NCBI GenBank assembly: GCA_903872555.1 | Contig: CAIQLE010000143.1 | Location: 1-10,486 of the forward strand | DNA: 10,486 bases | Direction: 5' to 3' | Source: an uncultured bacterium | Lineage (GTDB): Bacteria; Pseudomonadota; Gammaproteobacteria; Burkholderiales; Burkholderiaceae_D | Part shown: in pieces, positions 1 through 7,644 of the stretch | How positions within the stretch are numbered: the stretch's first letter is position 1 | Layout of the letters: each line of letters opens with the position of its first letter | The notes under the pieces: generated by a model | What the model saw: the letters and a program-made list of their open reading frames with translations, nothing else | Told to the model about the DNA's origin: nothing | The model's database searches: none | Program-made: the position numbers and the translations under genes

Positions 1-308
1 ATTTCACCCGCCAGATTGGCATCACCAGCAACCTGCCAGCCCGACAGATAAATCGCTTTCAGGCCTGCTTTAACTTGCTGCATCGCCTGGTTGCCTGTCA
101 GGGCGCCGAGTGCATTGACGAATGGCTCATTGTGCAGCAGATTCCAGAGCTTCTCGGAACCGCGCTTGGCCAGAGTGTGCTCGATCTGAACCGAACCACG
201 AAGACTGACAACCTCTTCGGCTGTGTAGTTACGCTTGATGCCATTCCAGCGTGGATTTTCTGCCCAATCTTTTGCCAGTGCCTGAACTTGCTGTTCGCGA
301 GTCGCCAT
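1..308 (-). CDS. aceA: Isocitrate lyase, N-terminal part (cut by window edge)
   Basis: Isocitrate lyase splits isocitrate into glyoxylate and succinate, the first step of the cytosolic glyoxylate bypass used for growth on acetate and fatty acids. Only the first 102 codons are in the window; the gene continues past base 1. The translation begins [15 protein letters not shown] and contains [23 protein letters not shown] and [19 protein letters not shown], the typical N-terminal stretch of the AceA family. The active-site KKCGH motif would lie outside the window. Two in-frame ATGs compete, at 314 and 308. The ribosome site AGGAGA (minus strand, about 316-321) is too close to the first but has good spacing to the second, so 308 is chosen. 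A 263-base gap with operator-like dyads separates it from rraA upstream, so it probably has its own regulated promoter. The identification is firm; full length cannot be judged. Confidence 0.95.
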   Translation of the reverse strand, partial: MATREQQVQALAKDWAENPRWNGIKRNYTAEEVVSLRGSVQIEHTLAKRGSEKLWNLLHNEPFVNALGALTGNQAMQQVKAGLKAIYLSGWQVAGDANLAGE

Positions 309-396
309 GATCATTTCTCCTAGAGTTGCGCCACAGATGAAAGTAAAACTGAAATCTATGGAGAAGATCTTAGGCTTTTTTTTGCGAGGCAACAAG

Positions 397-420
397 GTCT
401 TATATAAGACATATAAGATA
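397..420. promoter_or_regulatory. Candidate operator in the aceA promoter region
   Basis: Bases 397-410 form a perfect 14-base palindrome, GTCTTATATAAGAC. On the minus strand the half-element TCTTATAT occurs twice, 9 bases apart, so the palindrome is flanked by a third half-site. It lies about 90 to 110 bases upstream of the aceA start. A weak promoter fit (TTGATT at 442-437, 18-base spacer, TCTTAT at 418-413, minus strand) would place transcription start inside the palindrome, which suits repressor binding. The regulator is not identifiable from this window; a GntR-type regulator of central carbon genes is one guess. Confidence 0.45.
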
Positions 421-521
421 AATATTATTGTTTTAAATCAAACGCTTATGATGTTCATTTTGCGATGCGGAATGACGTTTCTCTAGATGGAAGTCTGGCG
501 CGCTGCCTCGCACCGATTTCG

Positions 522-562
522 TTTCACAATATGAAAAGCTGTTTTCATGTCATGAAAGCAGC
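522..562. repeat. Tandem TTTCA-N5-TGAAA dyads after rraA
   Basis: Two copies of the dyad TTTCA-N5-TGAAA occur at 522-536 and 543-557, with centres 21 bases apart, which is two helical turns. The second is a near-complete palindrome (TTTCATG, one base, CATGAAA) and extends to 12-base arms with one mismatch across 538-562. Between the two copies, ATGAAAA-GCTG-TTTTCAT (531-548) forms a further dyad. The array lies 10 bases past the rraA stop and more than 200 bases upstream of aceA. Read on the minus strand, the 538-562 stem is followed by TTTT, so it may instead or also act as the rraA terminator. Confidence 0.5.
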
Positions 563-571
563 TGCCTCAGT

Positions 572-1066
572 TCATTGGAGCTTGGTGCTAGATACCAGCA
601 CACCATCCTCATTGGCATAAATCCAGTCATCTGGTCGAACTAAGACGCCTGCAATATCAACGATCAAGTCTTTATCTCCGCGCCCCTGACGGACACTGCG
701 GCGCGGCTGGGTGGCGAGTGCTTTGATGCCGATGTCACAGTGCATGAGCTCTGCACTGTCGCGCACACAGCCAAAAACGAGAATGCCGGCCCAGCCATTT
801 TTCTCAGCCAGCACGCCCAGATTCCCCCCGACAAGGGCGCAGCGCAGACTGCCCCCACCATCAACGACGAGTACTTTTCCTTCGCCCGCCTGTTCTAAGG
901 CGCTACGCACCAGCACATTGTCTTCAAATACTTTAAGCGTAATCGCAGGACCTGAAAAACGCGCACGCTTGCCAAAGGATAAGAACTGGGGCGGCAGAAC
1001 AGCAAGTGTGCCGTCGGCTAAATTGTCTTCATTTGCGTCGCAAAGATCACAAGTGCTGAATTCCAT
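572..1066 (-). CDS. rraA: RraA-family protein (RNase E inhibitor-like or HMG/CHA aldolase-like)
   Basis: A 164-residue protein of normal length for the RraA family. E. coli RraA inhibits RNase E, while relatives are metal-dependent aldolases acting on 4-hydroxy-4-methyl-2-oxoglutarate or decarboxylating oxaloacetate. Visible hallmarks are [14 protein letters not shown] near residues 37-50, the glycine-rich [18 protein letters not shown] at 67-84, and GCVRDSAEL at 99-107, which gives the pattern G81-x20-R102-D103-x2-E106 expected at the pyruvate/metal site. The start has a good ribosome site (AGGGAGAA, six bases before ATG). It follows the clpB terminator by only 36 bases. Which activity applies cannot be told from sequence: no aromatic-degradation genes are nearby, so a housekeeping role is a little more likely. 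Family assignment is firm, the exact function is not. Confidence 0.9.
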   Translation of the reverse strand: MEFSTCDLCDANEDNLADGTLAVLPPQFLSFGKRARFSGPAITLKVFEDNVLVRSALEQAGEGKVLVVDGGGSLRCALVGGNLGVLAEKNGWAGILVFGCVRDSAELMHCDIGIKALATQPRRSVRQGRGDKDLIVDIAGVLVRPDDWIYANEDGVLVSSTKLQ

Positions 1067-1096
1067 AGCTGATTCTCCCTGAGGTCATTTTTTTAT

Positions 1097-1127
1097 AAAA
1101 AAGCCGGCAGAAGTATCTCTGCCGGCT
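1097..1127 (-). terminator. Rho-independent terminator of clpB
   Basis: A perfect 10-base stem (AGCCGGCAGA at 1102-1111 pairing with TCTGCCGGCT at 1118-1127) encloses a six-base loop. Read on the minus strand it is followed directly by six T residues (1102-1097). It lies 50 bases beyond the clpB stop codon and faces the right way to end clpB transcripts. Confidence 0.93.
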
Positions 1128-1176
1128 GTTCTTTGTCAGACTGATCCGTCTGCAAACTGATTTGTCCTGCGCTGTC

Positions 1177-3759
1177 TCAATCTGCTTTTTTAAATCCCAG
1201 CTCCGAACCTGCCACATCAATTTCCACCGTATCTTTGGGTCCGAAACGGCCTTGCAGAATCGCCTTGGACAATGGATTTTCAAGTTCTTGCTGAATCGCA
1301 CGCTTCAGGGGACGTGCTCCATACACGGGGTCGAAACCTGCATCGGCCAGCTTATGCACAGCAGCTTCGCTGATCTTCATGCCAATATCCATCTTGGCCA
1401 GTCGATGCTGCAAAACTTGCAGCTGTATGCGTGCAATCGAACCTATCTGTTTTTCATCCAGCGCATGGAAAACCACGATTTCATCGATACGATTGACAAA
1501 CTCTGGACGGAAATGACCCCGCACTTCCGCCAATACTGCCAGCTTCACCAGCTGAGGATCGCTCTCTTCCATGGACTGAATTTTGTGCGAGCCCAGATTG
1601 GAGGTCATGACAATCACGGTGTTTTTGAAATCAACCGTACGCCCCTGTCCGTCCGTCATGCGGCCATCGTCCAGCACTTGCAGCAGCACGTTAAACACAT
1701 CGGGGTGAGCTTTCTCAATCTCATCCAGCAGGATCACGCTATAAGGCTTGCGGCGCACGGCCTCGGTCAGATAGCCGCCTTCTTCATAGCCGACATAACC
1801 TGGAGGTGCACCAATCAGTCGTGCGACAGAATGCTTCTCCATGAATTCACTCATGTCGATGCGTATCAGGGCTTCTTCGGTATCGAACAGGAAAGCTGCC
1901 AGTGCCTTGGTCAGTTCAGTCTTACCTACGCCCGTGGGGCCTAGGAACATGAAAGAACCGTAAGGCCTATGCGGGTCAGACAGACCAGCCCGTGAACGGC
2001 GGATCGCATCAGATACAGCGACGATGGCCTCATTCTGACCAACCACGCGCTTGTGTAAATCATCTTCCATGTGCAAGAGCTTATCGCGCTCGCCCTGCAT
2101 CATCTTAGAAACAGGAATGCCGGTTGCACGCGACACCACTTCAGCGATTTCTTCTGCACCTACTTGAGTACGCAAGAGACGCGGCTTATCACCGACTGCA
2201 ACGCCTTTGTCGGCTTGTTTGAGTTTGGCTTCGAGTTCAGGCATGCGACCGTACTGCAGCTCCGACATTTTCTGCCAGTCGCCTTTGCGTCGCGCTTCTT
2301 CCATTTGCAGGCGCAATTTTTCTATCTCTTCTTTGATGTGCTGGCTGCCCTGAACGGCGAGCTTCTCAGCTTTCCAGACTTCCTCCAGATCCGCATATTC
2401 ACGATCGAGACGTGTGATTTCTTCTTCAATCAGGCCCAGACGTTTTTGCGAAGCCTCGTCCTTTTCCTTTTTCATGGCTTCGCGCTCGATCTTCAGCTGT
2501 ATCAGGCGACGATCTAACTTGTCCATGACTTCAGGCTTGGAATCGATTTCTATCTTGATTTTCGAGGCGGCCTCGTCAATCAGATCAATCGCCTTGTCGG
2601 GCAAGAAGCGGTCAGTAATATAACGATGCGACAGCTCGGCGGCGGCTACGATGGCAGGGTCCGTAATGTCAACCCCATGGTGAACTTCGTATTTTTCCTG
2701 TAGACCACGAAGAATCGCGATGGTGGCTTCGACGCTGGGTTCATCGACCAGAATTTTCTGGAAACGGCGTTCCAGTGCCGCGTCTTTTTCTATGTACTTG
2801 CGATATTCATCTAAGGTGGTCGCACCGACGCAATGCAGCTCACCACGGGCCAGCGCGGGTTTGAGCATATTGCCCGCATCCATCGCACCCTCGGCTTTGC
2901 CGGCGCCCACCATGGTGTGCATTTCATCGATAAAAAGTATGGTCTGACCTTCATCCTGAGCAAGCTCTTTGAGCACGGTCTTCAGTCGTTCTTCAAACTC
3001 ACCCCGATATTTCGCGCCAGCCAGTAAGGAGGCCATGTCCAGCGACAGCACGCGTTTATTCTTCAGGCTGTCAGGCACTTCACCATTCACGATGCGTTGT
3101 GCCAGACCTTCAACGATGGCGGTCTTGCCTACGCCGGGCTCACCGATCAGTACGGGATTGTTTTTACTGCGACGTTGCAGCACTTGTATGGCGCGGCGGA
3201 TTTCATCATCGCGGCCAATCACCGGATCCAGCTTGCCCATGCGGGCACGCTCGGTCAGATCCATAGTGTATTTTTTCAGGGCTTCGCGCTGCCCCTCGGA
3301 TTCCTGAGAATCGACCTTAGCGCCACCGCGCACCGTCTGTATGGCTGTCTCTAGTGATTTGCGGTTCAGGCCATGCTCACGCGCCAGACGCCCGGCATCA
3401 GATTTATCATCCGCCAAAGCCAGCAGCACCATTTCACTGGCGATGAACTGGTCGCCATGTTTTTGCGCTTCTTTGTCAGCCAGATTCAGCAAGGCGGCCA
3501 GCTCGCGACCTACCTGCACCTCACCACTGGTGCCACTCACCTTAGGCAGGCGTTCTACAGCGCTTTTGAGAGCGCTGGCCAGTCCACCGACATTCACCCC
3601 GGCACGCTGCAAGAGCGAACGACTGGAACCATCGTCCTGCGCCATTAAGGCCGTCAGGAGATGCACAGGATCGATATATTGATTGTCGCTGCCGACGGCC
3701 AGGCTCTGAGCCTCAGACAGGGCTTCCTGCAGCTTGGTGGTAAGTTTGTCGAGACGCAT
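1177..3759 (-). CDS. clpB: ATP-dependent chaperone ClpB (protein disaggregase)
   Basis: ClpB is the cytosolic hexameric Hsp100 that pulls polypeptides out of aggregates together with DnaK/DnaJ/GrpE. At 860 residues it is full length for the family. The N-domain spans about 1-145. The first AAA+ domain has Walker A GEPGVGKT at 206-213, pore loop KYRG at 250-253, Walker B ILFIDE at 274-279 and arginine-finger residues R331-R332. The coiled-coil middle domain, rich in Lys, Glu and Arg, covers about 410-525. The second AAA+ domain has Walker A GPTGVGKT at 607-614, pore loop GYVG at 654-657 and Walker B VILLDE at 675-680. No ClpP-binding IGF/L loop stood out, as expected for a non-proteolytic disaggregase. 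The start is preceded by GGAG with 8-base spacing. A sigma-32 type promoter lies immediately upstream and a terminator downstream, so it can be a single-gene heat-shock unit, though read-through from crcB is possible. Confidence 0.98.
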   Translation of the reverse strand: MRLDKLTTKLQEALSEAQSLAVGSDNQYIDPVHLLTALMAQDDGSSRSLLQRAGVNVGGLASALKSAVERLPKVSGTSGEVQVGRELAALLNLADKEAQKHGDQFIASEMVLLALADDKSDAGRLAREHGLNRKSLETAIQTVRGGAKVDSQESEGQREALKKYTMDLTERARMGKLDPVIGRDDEIRRAIQVLQRRSKNNPVLIGEPGVGKTAIVEGLAQRIVNGEVPDSLKNKRVLSLDMASLLAGAKYRGEFEERLKTVLKELAQDEGQTILFIDEMHTMVGAGKAEGAMDAGNMLKPALARGELHCVGATTLDEYRKYIEKDAALERRFQKILVDEPSVEATIAILRGLQEKYEVHHGVDITDPAIVAAAELSHRYITDRFLPDKAIDLIDEAASKIKIEIDSKPEVMDKLDRRLIQLKIEREAMKKEKDEASQKRLGLIEEEITRLDREYADLEEVWKAEKLAVQGSQHIKEEIEKLRLQMEEARRKGDWQKMSELQYGRMPELEAKLKQADKGVAVGDKPRLLRTQVGAEEIAEVVSRATGIPVSKMMQGERDKLLHMEDDLHKRVVGQNEAIVAVSDAIRRSRAGLSDPHRPYGSFMFLGPTGVGKTELTKALAAFLFDTEEALIRIDMSEFMEKHSVARLIGAPPGYVGYEEGGYLTEAVRRKPYSVILLDEIEKAHPDVFNVLLQVLDDGRMTDGQGRTVDFKNTVIVMTSNLGSHKIQSMEESDPQLVKLAVLAEVRGHFRPEFVNRIDEIVVFHALDEKQIGSIARIQLQVLQHRLAKMDIGMKISEAAVHKLADAGFDPVYGARPLKRAIQQELENPLSKAILQGRFGPKDTVEIDVAGSELGFKKAD

Positions 3760-3794
3760 GGTAGGGGCTCCGTTTGAATCACATTACAGTGATT

Positions 3795-3820
3795 ATTGGG
3801 TCCAATGCCAGAATTTCAAG
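3795..3820 (-). promoter_or_regulatory. Heat-shock (sigma-32 type) promoter of clpB
   Basis: On the minus strand CTTGAAA (3820-3814) is followed after 13 bases by CCCAAT (3800-3795). This closely matches the RpoH consensus CTTGAAA, 11-16 bases, CCCCATNT. It lies in the crcB-clpB gap, 36 bases upstream of the clpB start, giving a short untranslated leader. clpB is a classical RpoH target, which supports the call. Confidence 0.8.
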
Positions 3821-3838
3821 ACTTGCTGAGCTGCGTCC

Positions 3839-4228
3839 TTAGCCAGCGAACCAGCGCCAGGTCGCCAGACCAGCGATACAGAGCAGCACCGAGCCCAGCA
3901 AATGCAGGCCTGAATGCAGGAAAGCCCAGCCGTAGGCACCTCGCTCCAGCAGCAGCATGGATTCTGCCGAGAAAGTAGAAAAAGTCGTCAGTCCGCCCAG
4001 AAAACCGGTGACCAGCAGCAGACGCCATTCTGGCGATAGCGCAGGATAGTCTTGGAACAGACCGACAGCAATGCCGATCAGATAGCCGCCACCCAAGTTA
4101 GCTAATACCGTGCCCAGAGGCAGGCTTTCAAGCCGGGCATTTAACCAGAGCGACAAGCCCCAGCGTAACCACGCACCCAGCGTGGCGCCAGCGGCAATAG
4201 CAATAAAACTCAGCGGGGCAGCGACCAT
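3839..4228 (-). CDS. crcB: CrcB/Fluc family fluoride channel
   Basis: A small inner-membrane protein of the Fluc/CrcB family, which forms dual-topology dimers that let fluoride leave the cytoplasm. The 129 residues include four hydrophobic segments (about 5-30, 36-58, 68-93 and 101-122). Family signatures are GAWLRWGL at 18-25, GTVLANLGGGYLIG at 39-52 with the conserved Asn44, and GFLGGLTTFSTFS at 75-87, which carries the phenylalanine-box residues and the central TTFSTF. It overlaps the end of moaE by 19 bases, so it is probably co-transcribed and translationally coupled with the cofactor genes; a GAGG sits about ten bases before the ATG inside moaE. No fluoride riboswitch is seen before it, and there is no non-coding space for one. 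Family assignment is firm. Confidence 0.95.
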   Translation of the reverse strand: MVAAPLSFIAIAAGATLGAWLRWGLSLWLNARLESLPLGTVLANLGGGYLIGIAVGLFQDYPALSPEWRLLLVTGFLGGLTTFSTFSAESMLLLERGAYGWAFLHSGLHLLGSVLLCIAGLATWRWFAG

Positions 4229-4668
4229 TTTTTAAGTGCCTCGTCATCCGTCACGCGGGCATCAACCCAGCGGGCGCCCGTAGGGGTTTGCTCTTTCTTC
4301 CAGAACGGTGCCTCGGTCTTGAGGTAATCGATAATAAATTCGCAGGCTTGAAAAGCTTCTCCGCGATGAGCCGAGGTGACCGCAACCAGAACGATCTGTT
4401 CCAGAGGCTGTAAGGGACCAACACGATGTATGACCAGCGCATCGAATAAATCCCAGCGCGATTTTGCCTGCACAAGAATATCTTGCAGCGATTTTTCTGT
4501 CATGCCGGGGTAATGCTCCAGCGCCATCTCGGCGACATGCTCCCCTTCATTCAGATCGCGTACGGTACCGACAAAGGTAACAACCGCCCCTACCTTGGGC
4601 GAGTCTTTACGCAATTGAGCGACTTCCGTCGTCAGGTCAAAATCTTCTGTCTGTACACGCACAACCAT
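4210..4668 (-). CDS. moaE: Molybdopterin synthase catalytic subunit MoaE
   Basis: MoaE is the large subunit of molybdopterin synthase. With the thiocarboxylated MoaD it inserts two sulfurs into cyclic pyranopterin monophosphate to give molybdopterin, in the cytosol. The 152 residues match the usual length of about 150. Recognisable are TFVGTVRD at 31-38 with Arg37, LEHYPGM at 50-56, HRVG at 81-84, the active-site SAHRGEAF at 99-106 with His101 and Arg102, and DYLKTEAPFWKKE at 114-126 with Lys117 and Lys124, equivalent to E. coli Lys119 and Lys126. All key residues are present, so it should be active. It follows moaD by 19 bases with a GGAG ribosome site, and its end overlaps crcB. Confidence 0.97.
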   Translation of the reverse strand: MVVRVQTEDFDLTTEVAQLRKDSPKVGAVVTFVGTVRDLNEGEHVAEMALEHYPGMTEKSLQDILVQAKSRWDLFDALVIHRVGPLQPLEQIVLVAVTSAHRGEAFQACEFIIDYLKTEAPFWKKEQTPTGARWVDARVTDDEALKKWSLPR

Positions 4669-4687
4669 GTCTTATCTCCGCTCTGTT

Positions 4688-4945
4688 TCAACCACCGGTA
4701 ACGGGCGGAAAAAAAGCCAGCTCACAATTCTCGGTGATGAGTATCGAGGGATCGGCCATTTCTTGATTGCAGGCGATACGCAAAGCTTTGCCTTCGGCCA
4801 GCGCTTCTGCCCAGACACCACCGCGGGCCCGCAGGAATTCACGTACCTGTGCTGCAGTTTTAATGTCTGACGGGACAGTGAGTGACTCATGACCAGTGCC
4901 TAAGGCTTCACGCAGGCTGGCGAAAAATTTTAACTGTATCTGCAT
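4688..4945 (-). CDS. moaD: Molybdopterin synthase sulfur-carrier subunit MoaD
   Basis: MoaD is a ubiquitin-fold sulfur carrier. Its C-terminal glycine is adenylated by a MoeB-type enzyme, thiocarboxylated, and then donates sulfur within the MoaD-MoaE complex. The chosen start at 4945 gives 85 residues beginning MQIQLKFFASLREALG, the usual MoaD opening; a start at 4990 would add 15 residues lying within moeA and not typical of the family. The protein ends FFPPVTGG, the essential Gly-Gly tail at 84-85. The start lies one base after the moeA stop codon, implying translational coupling. No moeB is present in the window, so the activating enzyme must be encoded elsewhere. Confidence 0.95.
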   Translation of the reverse strand: MQIQLKFFASLREALGTGHESLTVPSDIKTAAQVREFLRARGGVWAEALAEGKALRIACNQEMADPSILITENCELAFFPPVTGG

Positions 4946-4946
4946 G

Positions 4947-6182
4947 CTAATGGAGCAATTCCGAGAAAGGTAGAAAGTGTACGGTATCACCGGCTGCGAT
5001 CGCCTGTCCGGGTGGATTGTCTATCAGGCCATCCCCCCAGACTGTGGAAGTCAGTACGCCCGAACTCTGGTTACTAAACAAATCCAGACCATGTTGATCA
5101 TTGATACGCACGCGCAAAAATTCATTCCGTCTGTCCGGCTTAGGCCAGTTGAAATCGGCACGCATGGCGTAATGTCTTGGCGGCGTAGTTTGAGCACCCT
5201 GCAAGGCCAGTATGAAAGGCCTGACGAACTTCAGGAAAGTCACAAAACTCGAAACCGGATTGCCCGGCAGGCCGACAAAGAAAGCTGTGCCTGTCGAATC
5301 GGTGCGATTGACTTCACCAAAAGCCAAAGGTTTGCCTGGCTTAATTGCGATCTGCCAGAGATTGAGTTTGCCTTCTGCTTCAACCGCCGGCTTGATGTGG
5401 TCTTCTTCACCGACCGAGACTCCGCCTGAGGTGACAATCAGATCGTGACCCGATGCTGCCTGGCGCAGAGCCTGACGTGTCGCTTCCAGAGTATCCGGCA
5501 CATTCCCCAGATCGGTGATGTCGCAGCCCAGATGTTGCAACAGGCCGCGCAGCATGAAACGATTTGAGTTGTAGATGGCACCGGGTTTCAAAGCTTCGCC
5601 TGGCATGGTCAGCTCATCCCCTGTAAAAAACACGGCAACCCTCAGGCGACGCAGCACAGGCAAAGCAGCCAGGCCAACTGAAGCTGCCAGCCCCAGCTCT
5701 TGCGCGCGCATGCGCGTGCCGGCTGTCAGTATCGTGCTCTGGCTGCGTATATCTTCACCGGCACGCCGTATCCATTCACCTGATTTTGGTACGTGATTGA
5801 CCGTGACTTTGCCACTGGCTTCATCAAACTGGCATTGCTCCTGCATGACGACAGCATCCGCACCTTCAGGGATGAGTGCGCCGGTAAAAATACGGGCAGC
5901 TGTTCCTGGCTGCAAAGGCTGTCCCACATGACCGGCGGGTATGCGTTGCGAAACGCTCAGTGATGCATTACCGCTCATGCAATCGGCACTGCGGACTGCA
6001 TAGCCATCCATCTGTGTATTGTCCATGGGTGGCACGTTCAGCTGAGATGCCTGATCCTGCGCCAGTACTCTGCCGAGAGCGTCCAGAGTGGAAACCGTCT
6101 CTGTATCGCTCACGGGTCTAGCACCTTTGAGAAGAAAATCCAGCGCTTCCTGCACGCTCAGCATAGGTTTTTTCTGAGTCAT
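4947..6182 (-). CDS. moeA: Molybdopterin molybdenumtransferase MoeA
   Basis: MoeA inserts molybdate into adenylylated molybdopterin, the last step of Moco formation, in the cytosol. The chosen start gives 411 residues, the normal size. Motifs seen are PPMDNTQMDGYAV at 51-63 with Asp59, RIFTGA at 97-102, GEDIR at 142-146, FFTGDEL at 185-191, and SGGVSVGEEDHIK at 252-264, followed by KPGKPLAFG and GLPGNPVSS near 281-312. An upstream in-frame start at 6224 would add 14 residues inside thrC; the ATG at 6182 is preferred because it falls one base after the thrC stop and yields MTQKKPMLSVQEAL, a normal MoeA beginning. Its end is one base from moaD. Neighbours moaD and moaE act earlier in the same pathway. 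Confidence 0.95.
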   Translation of the reverse strand: MTQKKPMLSVQEALDFLLKGARPVSDTETVSTLDALGRVLAQDQASQLNVPPMDNTQMDGYAVRSADCMSGNASLSVSQRIPAGHVGQPLQPGTAARIFTGALIPEGADAVVMQEQCQFDEASGKVTVNHVPKSGEWIRRAGEDIRSQSTILTAGTRMRAQELGLAASVGLAALPVLRRLRVAVFFTGDELTMPGEALKPGAIYNSNRFMLRGLLQHLGCDITDLGNVPDTLEATRQALRQAASGHDLIVTSGGVSVGEEDHIKPAVEAEGKLNLWQIAIKPGKPLAFGEVNRTDSTGTAFFVGLPGNPVSSFVTFLKFVRPFILALQGAQTTPPRHYAMRADFNWPKPDRRNEFLRVRINDQHGLDLFSNQSSGVLTSTVWGDGLIDNPPGQAIAAGDTVHFLPFSELLH

Positions 6183-6183
6183 G

Positions 6184-7644
6184 TCACAGTCCCGTTCTGT
6201 CAGCGATGTAACGCTTAACTGCAATTACATCGGGCTTCATCACATCAAAACGCTGCGGCAGCGCTTCTATATTTTCAAAGCCCGCAGGACGCACTGCATC
6301 ACGGCCCAGCGCTTCGCGTATGGTTTCATTGAATTTAGCTGGAAGTGCGGTCTCAAGCACAATCATAGGAATGCCCTCTTCCACCTGTTCGCGCGCGACC
6401 TTGATGCCATCAGCAGTATGCGTATCGACTGTCAGGCCAAAGCGTGCATCGACATCACGTATGGTTTTCAGTCTGTCCGCATGAACAGATTTACCTGAGA
6501 CAAAGCCAAAACTGGCAGCTTTGCCGAATTCATCACCATCACTGCCGGGCTTGCCAGATAAATCAAAGCCACCCTGAGTCTCAACTTTGGCGAACAAGGC
6601 ACGTACACGTGCAGCATCACCTTTGAGTAAATCAAAGATAAAACGCTCGAAATTCGATGCTTTACTGATGTCCATACTGGGGCTGCTGGTATGCAGGGTT
6701 TCAGCCGACTTGCGCACTCTGTATACGCCGGTCTGGAAAAACTCATGCAAGACATCGTTTTCATTGGTAGCAACAACAAGCTTGCTAATAGGCAGACCCA
6801 TCATGCGTGCGATATGACCGGCACAGATATTGCCGAAATTACCCGACGGAACAGTAAAGGAGACTTTTTGCTGACTATCAGAGGTCGCTGCCAGATAACC
6901 ACGAAAGTAATAAACCACCTGAGCTACAACGCGCGCCCAGTTGATGGAATTGACCGTACCTATTTTTTGATGCGCCTTGAAATCAAGATCATTCGATACC
7001 GCTTTCACCATGTCCTGACAGTCATCGAAGACACCTTCTACAGCGATATTAAAAATATTCGGATCCTGCAGGCTAAACATTTGAGCCGTTTGGAATGCAC
7101 TCATCTTCAGGTGTGGCGAGAGCATAAAGACACGAATACCTTTTTTCCCACGCATGGCGTATTCAGCTGCGCTGCCAGTATCGCCTGAAGTAGCACCAAA
7201 AATATTTAACTCGGCACCCTGCTTGTTTAAAGTGTATTCAAACAGATTGCCAAGTAATTGCATGGCCATATCTTTAAAAGCCAGGGTCGGCCCATTCGAC
7301 AAGGCCTGAAGCATGAGCTTGCATCCATTCGATGCTTCGAGCACGCGCAGGGGCGTAATTTGCTCACTGTCTTCACCCGCCCGGCTATTGCAATACACCT
7401 GAGCTGTATAGGTCTTGGCCGTCAGGGCATCGATATCGCTGCCAGGAATGTCCGTCGCAAATTTTTTGAGAACTGCAGCTGCTAGTACGGCATACGGCAG
7501 ATTTCGCCAGCTATCGAGCTCTGCATGACTCACCTGAGGGTATTGCTGAGGCAGGTACAAACCGCCATCAGGCGCCAGGCCGCCAAGCAAAATTTCCGAA
7601 AAACCAGGTGCTGAAGTATGACCGCGAGTTGACAGATATTGCAT
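6184..7644 (-). CDS. thrC: Threonine synthase
   Basis: Threonine synthase is a cytosolic PLP enzyme that converts O-phosphohomoserine to threonine and phosphate. The 486 residues fit the longer ThrC class of proteobacteria and fungi. The N-terminal MQYLSTRG and LAPDGGLYLP are typical; the PLP lysine is Lys124 in LAFKDMAMQ (121-129), and FGATSGDTGSAA (149-160) plus PSGNFGN form the phosphate-binding loops. The start is fixed by an in-frame TAA directly before the ATG; the ribosome site is weak (GGAT about ten bases upstream). It heads the tight thrC-moeA-moaD-moaE-crcB cluster. Homoserine dehydrogenase (hom), often the gene before thrC in this group, is absent, and a separate promoter lies upstream. 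Confidence 0.97.
   Translation of the reverse strand: MQYLSTRGHTSAPGFSEILLGGLAPDGGLYLPQQYPQVSHAELDSWRNLPYAVLAAAVLKKFATDIPGSDIDALTAKTYTAQVYCNSRAGEDSEQITPLRVLEASNGCKLMLQALSNGPTLAFKDMAMQLLGNLFEYTLNKQGAELNIFGATSGDTGSAAEYAMRGKKGIRVFMLSPHLKMSAFQTAQMFSLQDPNIFNIAVEGVFDDCQDMVKAVSNDLDFKAHQKIGTVNSINWARVVAQVVYYFRGYLAATSDSQQKVSFTVPSGNFGNICAGHIARMMGLPISKLVVATNENDVLHEFFQTGVYRVRKSAETLHTSSPSMDISKASNFERFIFDLLKGDAARVRALFAKVETQGGFDLSGKPGSDGDEFGKAASFGFVSGKSVHADRLKTIRDVDARFGLTVDTHTADGIKVAREQVEEGIPMIVLETALPAKFNETIREALGRDAVRPAGFENIEALPQRFDVMKPDVIAVKRYIADRTGL

Noticed and set aside
1162..1944. Long plus-strand open frame (260 codons) antisense to clpB
   Set aside because: clpB on the other strand is unmistakable and full length; the antisense frame has no recognisable domain and is a by-product of clpB codon bias.
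4229..4300. Fluoride riboswitch ahead of crcB
   Set aside because: The region is moaE coding sequence and I see no fluoride aptamer fold.
4688..4990. Longer MoaD starting at 4990
   Set aside because: The extra 15 residues lie inside moeA and are foreign to the ubiquitin-fold start; the ATG at 4945 is coupled to the moeA stop.
4947..6224. Longer MoeA starting at 6224
   Set aside because: It would overlap thrC by 41 bases; the ATG at 6182, one base after the thrC stop, gives the normal family N-terminus.
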